Positions 57,985 through 64,000 of a DNA stretch of 64,000 nucleotides are shown here, one piece after another. This DNA comes from Zantedeschia hybrid cultivar (Eukaryota; Streptophyta; Magnoliopsida; Alismatales; Araceae): the NCBI GenBank assembly GCA_030544215.1, contig JARZZO010000011.1, forward strand, positions 41,507,001-41,571,000, written 5' to 3'. The translations under genes and the position numbers were made by a program. Under the pieces are notes generated by a model. It was not told where the DNA came from. It did not search any database and was given only the letters and a program-made list of their open reading frames with translations. The number at the start of each line of letters is the position of its first letter. Position 1 is the stretch's first letter.

Positions 57985-59003
57985 GGCCGAAGCCATGCCG
58001 CTCCCGGTATGAATTGCATGGCCGAAGCCACTCCCGATATAGTTTGCACGGACTTAGAGTAGTGCCACTCCCGATACGGTTTGCATGGCCGAAGCCACTC
58101 CCGGTACGGTTTACACGGACTTAGAGTAGTGCCGCTCCCGATACGGTTTGCATGGCCGAAGCCACTCCTGGTACGGTTTACACGGACTTAGAGTAGTGCC
58201 GCTCCTGATACGGTTTGCATGGCCGAAGCCACTCCCGGTACGTTTTGCACGGACTTGGAGTAGTGCCGCTCCCGATACGGTTTGCATGGCCGAAGCCACT
58301 CCCGGTACGGTTTACACGGACTTAGAGTAGTGCCGCTTCCGATACGGTTTGCATGGCCGAATCCACTCCCGGTACGGTTTACACGGACTTAGAGTAGTGC
58401 CACTCCCGATACGGTTTGCATGGCCGAAGCCACTCTTGGTACGGTTTGCACGGACTTAGAGTAGTGCCGCTCCCGATACGGTTTGCATGACCGAAGCCAC
58501 TCTCGGTACAGTTTACACGGACTTAGAGTAATGCCGCTCCCGATATGGTTTGCATGGCCGAAGCCACTCCCGGTACAGTTTACACGGACTTAGAGTAGTG
58601 CCGCTCCCGATACGGTTTGCATGGCCGAAGCCACTCCCGGTACAGTTTGCACGGACTTAGAGTAGTGCCGCTCCCGATACGGTTTGCATGGCCGAAGCCA
58701 CTCCCAGTACAGTTTACACAGACTTAAAGTAGTGCCGCTCCTGATACGGTTTGCATGGCCGAAGCCACTCCCGGTACGGTTTACACGGACTTATAGTAGT
58801 GCCGCTCCCGATACGGTCTGCATGGCCGAAGCCACTCCCGGTACGGTTTGCACGGACTTATAGTGCCGCTCCTGATACGGTTTACATGGCCGAAGCCGCT
58901 CCCGGTACGGTTTACACGGACTTAGAGTAGTGCCGCTCCCGATACGGTTTGCATGGCCGAAGCCACTCCCGGTACGGTTTGCACGGACTTAAGAGTAATG
59001 CCG
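57985..59003. repeat. 67-bp tandem repeat, about 15 copies
   Basis: The unit contains gccgctcccgatacggtttg and gccactcccggtacggttta, which are two related halves of 33-34 bp. Most units are exactly 67 bp; one near 58860 is three bases shorter. It sits between the D pol stop and the antisense gene, the hypervariable 3' noncoding region of Tat elements from which satellite DNA has been reported to arise. Frames at 58111-58330 and 58949-59227 are by-products. Confidence 0.92.
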
Positions 59004-59065
59004 GATACCACATTTCGGAACAAAATATTCATTCAAGGTGTGCGGTTGAATCCAGGGAAAATACC

Positions 59066-62000
59066 TTACATAAAATGACGCCGAAGGCGTTCCACATTCC
59101 AGGTGCGAGGGAGAGGCTGGCCCGAAAGGGTCTTCAGCCGATAGGCTCCTCGTCAGATTACTTCTCTCACCCGATAAGGGCCCTCCCAGTTTGGAGAAAG
59201 CTTCCCTGCGGCTTCGGTCGACTGTGATACATGGGCATTCCGCAATACGAGGTCTCCGGCTTCAAAACTTCGAGACTTCACTCGAGCGTTGTGATATCTC
59301 GCCATGCGTTGTTGATATGCCGCTAGCCGAATGCGAGCTTGATCCCTTGTTTCTTCTATCATATCAAGTTGATCCCTCAGGGCTTCATCATTATCCTTCG
59401 GATCATAAGCGAGAACCCTCGGCGATGGCAGGCCGATTTCAACGGGAATAACAGCTTCCACTCCGTAGGCCATTTGGAATGAGATTTCTCCGGTAGGAGT
59501 TCGGCTTGTTGTTCGATAAGCCCATAGAACACTTAGTAACTCTTCGACCCATCGGCCTTTAGCTTTGCCAAGACGAGTCTTCAGTCCTTGCAATATGCTT
59601 CGATTAGTGACTTCGACTTGGCCATTCGTCCGAGGGTGTGCTACCGAAGTGAATCTATGTAGAATACCGAAACTTGCACAGTTGTCTCTGAACCGATGGC
59701 TATCAAACTGCTTGCCATTATCTGAGATGATTGCTCGAGGGATGCCATAGCGGCAAGTGATGGATTTCCATACGAAGCTCCATGCATTACTATCTGTGAT
59801 GGACGCAAGGGACTCGGCTTCAACCCACTTGGTGAAATAATCTACCGCTACAATAAGGAATTTTCTCTGGCCAGTGGCAATGGGAAAAGGTCCCAAAATA
59901 TCTATCCCCCATTGAGCGAACGGCCAAGGGTCTGACAGAGGTGTTAGAATGGTTGCTGATTGGTGAATGAGAGAACTATACCTTTGGCACTGGTCATAGC
60001 AGCGGACAAGAGCATCTGCGTCCCTTCGGAGTGTCGGTCACCAGTATCCTTGCCTTAAGAGTTTATGGGTCAAGGCCCTTCCTCCTAGATGTGCTCCGCA
60101 GATTCCTTCATGTACTTCTCGAAGGGCATAATTGGCTTCAGCCGGGCCGAGACATCGGAGGAGTGGCCGGCCGAAGGACTTTTTATACAGCATACCATCT
60201 AGAATTAGAAAATGAGAAGAGCACTGCCGGATGCGTTTCGCTTCTTTATGATCAGATGGGACCTCCTCTCGGAGGAGAAAAGCAATTAAGGGAGTCATTT
60301 ACTTGCATGACCTCGGATTCGCTGAGACGTGGCTTAGACAGCTCTTCTACTAAAACCATTCGGCCTCCTCCCCCATTTTGAGTTGATGTTAGCCGAGAAA
60401 GGGCATCGGCTCGATTGTTCTCGGCCCGAGGGATTCGCACGATCTCAAAAGAAATTAATTCAGCTATGTTCTTGCGAGTTACCTGGAGATAGGACGCCAT
60501 CAGTGCGTCTCGGGCCTCGTACTCCCCGGTGATTTGGTTGACGATAAGCTGAGAGTCGCTGAATGACTTTATCTTCTGCGCACCGAGTCTTCTAGCGGCC
60601 CGAAGGCCTGATATAAGGGCTTTGTACTCGGCGGCATTGTTGGTAGCCGGGAAGGTAAAGTGCAGAGCGTACTCTGTGTCAACCCCTTCCGGAGATGCCA
60701 GGATCCACCTAGCGCCACTACCCGAAGAGCATGCGGATTCGTCTACGTACAACTGCCATTCATCCGCCGAGGACAAAGGAGCCGAAGTGACTTCGGCTTT
60801 AGGATTTGATCTGATTATTTCCAGTTGAGGGGCCGAAGATGATTCGGGAGTGAGCTCAGCAATGAAGTCGGCCAAAGCTTGAGCTTTTATTGCCGTCCAA
60901 GGCCCATAAGAGATGTCGAACTCTCCTAGTTCGATCGCCCATTTTGCTAGTCTCCCGGACACTTCCAGCCGAGAGAGAACATGCTTCAAAGATTGATCTG
61001 TGAAGACCTTCATCGAATGTGCGAGGAAATAGGGCCGGAGCCTCCTCGCGTAAGCGACGAGGGCCAAGGCCAGTTTTTCAAGAGTCGAATACCGAAACTC
61101 CGCTCCGTGGAGCGCTCGGCTCACATAATAAACTGGCCTTTGAACACCATCTTCTTCTCGGACGAGGACGACACTGATAGTTGCTTCGGAAGCGGCGAGA
61201 TAAACAAACAGTTGCCTTCCTCGGACTGGCTTAGATAAAACAGGAACATTGGAGAGATAAGCTTTTAGCTGGTCGAAGACCGACTGACATTCGTCTGTCC
61301 AAGAGAAATTGCTAGTCTTGTTCAACAGCTTGAAGAAGGGGAAACAGTGGTCCGCCGCCCTTGACATGAAGCGGCTTAATGCAGCAACTCTCCCACTTAG
61401 CCTTTGAACTTCTCGGATATTTGCCGGAGGGCGCATTTGAACAATGGCCGCAACCTTCGCGGGATTTGCCTCCACGCCTCTGCAGGTGACTTTCCGGAAG
61501 CTACGCCGAAGGCACACTTGGCAGGGTTCAGCTTCATTTTATACCTACGCAAGGTAAGAAATGTTTCGGCCAAATTGGCCAAATGATCAGCAGCGACGCG
61601 GCTTTTTACCAGCATGTCGTCGATGTAGACCTCCATATTCCAGCCGAGCTGCGGAGCGAACATTTTGTTGACGAGACGCTGATAAATTGCTCCAACATTC
61701 TTCAGGCCGAAAGGCATCCGGGTGTAGCAATATAAGCCGAGATCAGTTGTAAAGCTTGTTTTCTCTTCGTCGTCCGGATGCATTCGGATCTGATGATAGC
61801 CTGAATAGGCATCGAGGAAGCTGAGCAATTCATGGCCGGAAGTGGCGTCCACTATCTGGTCTATCCGAGGCAGCGGAAAACTGTCCATCGAACAAGCCTT
61901 GTTGAGGTTAGTGAAGTCTAAACACATTCACCACTTATCGTCCTTTTTGGGCACCATCACTACATTAGCGATCCATTCGGGGTGATGCACCTCTCGGAGA

Positions 62001-62806
62001 TGTCCCGCGTTTAACCCCTTTTGTACTTCAGCCTGGATGGCCATCTTCCTTTCTTGATTGAAGGTGCGCCTCTTCTGCTTGACCGGAGGCAGATTCGGGT
62101 TGACGTACAGCCGATGCTCTGCCACCTCTGGGTCGACTCCGGGCATATCCGAAGGAGACCAGGCGAAGACGTCGAGGTTTTCCTTCAGGTAGTTGATAAG
62201 CCTTTCGGCTTCATTCTTCTTAAGGCCGAAACCTATCATCAGTGTTCGGCCTTCTCCTCTCGGAACCGGAACGGTTGTAAGTTCCTCTCCTAGGGATGCT
62301 TCGGCTGGAGATTCGATGGAAAGGGATTTGGCCGCAGCTTTGCCTTTGATCGAAATCATATAGTACTGTCGGGCAGCTTCTTGATTCTCCTTGGCCTCGC
62401 CGACTCCATGACCGGTACGGAACTTCAGCTTCTGATGGAAGGACGAAGGCACAACTTCAATTACTCCGATCAGCCTTCAGCCAAAAATGGCGTTGTAGGC
62501 CGAATCGATCTTGACGACGGCAAAGTCCGTTTCAATAGTTAATTGCTTTGGTGCTGTACCGAGGGTCACGGGTAGTCGGACAATATCATCCACCCGGTAG
62601 GGTGCACCATTAAAACCGAACAGAGGCCCCCGGTGAGGCTTCATATCAGCCTCGTTCAAACCCATTTTCAAGAAGCAATCATAAAAAAGTATATTGGGAG
62701 CGCTTCCATTATCAACAAAGATACGATGAACATCGTAACTTTTCATTACAGCATTTACAACAAGGGCATCGTCATGAGGGACCTGAACGTCGGTCAGATC
62801 CCCCTA
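59066..62806 (-). pseudogene. pol: D pol: protease, RT, two RNase H domains, integrase
   Basis: From right to left: protease-like segment (62477-62746) with IFVDNGSAPNILF, RT (61397-62452) with CLDFTNLNKACSMDSFPLP and the catalytic box YIDD, RNase H and archaeal-type RNase H (60252-61517; YVDESACSSGSGARWIL), integrase zinc finger (60038-60298) and core (59153-59896; ISDNGKQFDS, NGQVEVTNR). The frame continues past a TGA at 59153-59155 to a TAA at 59066-59068. Stops also at 62804 (TAG), 62477 (TGA), 61928 (TGA) and 60038 (TGA). A small deletion near 61500 shifts the frame and removes the usual FLGF-type residues after VASGK; another shift lies near 60280. It is a decayed Tat-lineage polymerase. 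Confidence 0.9.
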
Positions 62807-63339
62807 GCTGAAGACGATATCTTCTAGACGAGATTGCTTCGTCCCGGCATTGATCGATGCTACATCTGTTACTGCATTGGCTCGACGACGCCTTGCTCCT
62901 TCTCCCGGTCCTCCGGATATCATCATAATTGACCCGGCACTAGGTCGTTGGTGTGATGCTTCTGCCTTGGCCGAAGTTACTTTCAGTTGAGGTGGAGCTT
63001 CTTTATCTGGGAGTTGACGTTGCCTCGGTGCTTCGGGTGTGTCTCGGTTCTGCCGCTGTTGAGGTTACACTCGTCAGTACTGCGGCAGGTGACCTTCCCG
63101 GATGAGGCGATCAATCTCCTCTCGATGGTGTCGACATTCGTCAGTCGAATGCCCAGTTTCCCGATGATACTCGCAATATTTCTGGGGGTCCCTTCGGCGA
63201 GGATCAAATTTGATACGCTCAGGCTGCCGAAGCATACGTTTCACCTCCATGAGCATTCGTGAGGGTGGAGCAGGTAACAACAGATATCGCTGCTGCGGAT
63301 CCAGGCGCTTGTCTCGGTCCCATTCTTCTCTCCGGTATC
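62807..63339 (-). pseudogene. gag: D gag C-terminus, cut by E3
   Basis: In frame with pol. It contains a knuckle of type C-x2-H-x4-H-x4-C (CEYHRETGHSTDEC) and the upstream residues FDPRRRDPQKY. Stops at 63074-63076 (TGA) and 63065-63067 (TAA) follow. The reading is cut at 63339, where the Athila-type LTR begins; the residues read beyond that point belong to the LTR. Confidence 0.85.
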
Positions 63340-64000
63340 TGATCGTTTCGAATTGTGCGTCGTTAAACACTCATGAAAACGTTCAATCTAAATTTATCCG
63401 GCTCACTTGAATTAGATTTTGAAAATTGATAATGATGAGTCCGAGTCGATCCACAGGGAGTTAAATTTCTAACTTTGAAAACCTTGGAATTTAGTTATCT
63501 AAAAATAGATGAAAATTTAAGTGCACTAATTACTTATTCAAACTAGAATTAAATTAATTATTGTTATCTAAAATCAGAATTACATAAATTAAACAAATCT
63601 CTTTTTCTTTTCTTTTTTTTTTTAAATTAAACACAAACACATAAAAAAAATAATCACAACTAAAATTTATGACAAAGATATTGAAATTTAACTACGTGGA
63701 AAACATGAATTATCTAAAACTTATGAAACAAATTACAAAGTTTAATTGTTTAATAAACTTAAACTAAATAATCAAAATATTAAATAACAACTAAGTAACC
63801 CTAAGTAATTAACCTAATTCTAAACTAATAGGGGAAAGAAAAGAACAGAGCAAAGTATGGCGCAGTGGTCCGGTGCTGGAAGAGCAGGCTACGTGGAGGG
63901 CTTCAGCCGGCTACGCGCATGCATGCGCTGGAAGAGCTTGGAGAAGGCCAGCTGCTGCATGTTCACGGGACAGGTGCTGCTGGAAGAAGGCTGGATGTGC
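63340..64000 (-). mobile_element. Athila-type LTR E3, left end, inverted
   Basis: Starts TGATCGTTTCGAATTG, the inverse of the end of the E1 and E2 LTRs (…CAATTTGGAACGATCA), and continues through the AT-rich block to the GC-rich block at 63850. It runs off the window, so it may be an LTR of a full element or a solo LTR. The 5 bases before it are gtatc; the matching duplication would be beyond the edge. It interrupts D gag. Confidence 0.92.

Larger units (their letters stand above)
29983..63339 (-). mobile_element. Tat-like element D, host of the nested insertions
   Basis: Minus-strand element in pieces: 3' LTR region (29983-31027 and 33124 to about 33220), 3' noncoding part with the antisense promoter (to 33752 and from 55377), antisense gene 55420-57836, 67-bp tandem repeats, and gag-pol (59066-63339). 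Removed from it are E2, and C2 with B inside; at the right it is cut by E3. About 9.6 kb of D is visible. Its right LTR and gag N-terminus are beyond E3. The LTR ends proposed here (TGTGA at 29983, TCACA at 33220) are tentative, as no clear polypurine tract adjoins them. Confidence 0.75.

Noticed and set aside
58111..58330. Repetitive frames on both strands
   Set aside because: Translation of the 67-bp tandem repeat.

Overview
The window is a block of nested plant LTR retrotransposons; I see no ordinary host gene and no intact tRNA or rRNA gene. A flowering-plant genome, probably intergenic or pericentromeric heterochromatin, is indicated by an Athila-type element with a tRNA-Asp-type primer site, by Tat/Ogre-type elements with a second RNase H domain, and by plant-mobile-domain (PMD) and gypsy-associated antisense genes. 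The species cannot be told.

Layout. 1-1434: LTR of an unassigned family (A), nested in the 5' LTR of an Athila-like element E1 (visible 1435-11326, plus strand; gag-pol broken by seven stops and one 11-bp duplication). 11327-12790: second family-A copy. 13885-21707: decayed minus-strand Tat/Ogre-like element F. 21708-26880: two related long LTR-like repeats in opposite orientation, one inserted in a CT microsatellite of the other. 27457-29537: LTR C1. 29638-29707: 5S-rRNA-like stretch. About 29983 to 63339: a minus-strand Tat element D (gag-pol 59066-63339, 67-bp tandem repeats, antisense gene 55420-57836), split by later insertions: Athila-type solo LTR E2 (31028-33118, duplication GTGAC); LTR C2 (33753-55371, duplication CTTAA), itself split by the 19.3-kb Ogre-like element B (35211-54557, duplication GGGGC); and an Athila-type LTR E3 at 63340-64000.

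Element B is the highlight. Between pol and its 3' LTR it carries two apparently intact, intron-containing genes in antisense: PMD1 (2 exons, 430 aa) and PMD2 (7 exons, 709 aa, all introns phase 0). Elements B and F and LTRs C1 and C2, but not Athila or D, also carry a repeated 30-bp dyad: a 10-base arm, a variable 10-base centre, and an inverted 10-base arm. I list 46 copies; 44 have exactly ten central bases. Several flank or lie inside the PMD genes. I know of no named feature with this form. A link between the element-encoded PMD proteins and the dyads, for instance as binding sites of an anti-silencing factor, is a hypothesis only.

Most premature stops in the gag-pol genes can be explained by single C-to-T or G-to-A changes, as expected from deamination of methylated cytosine in silenced plant DNA.
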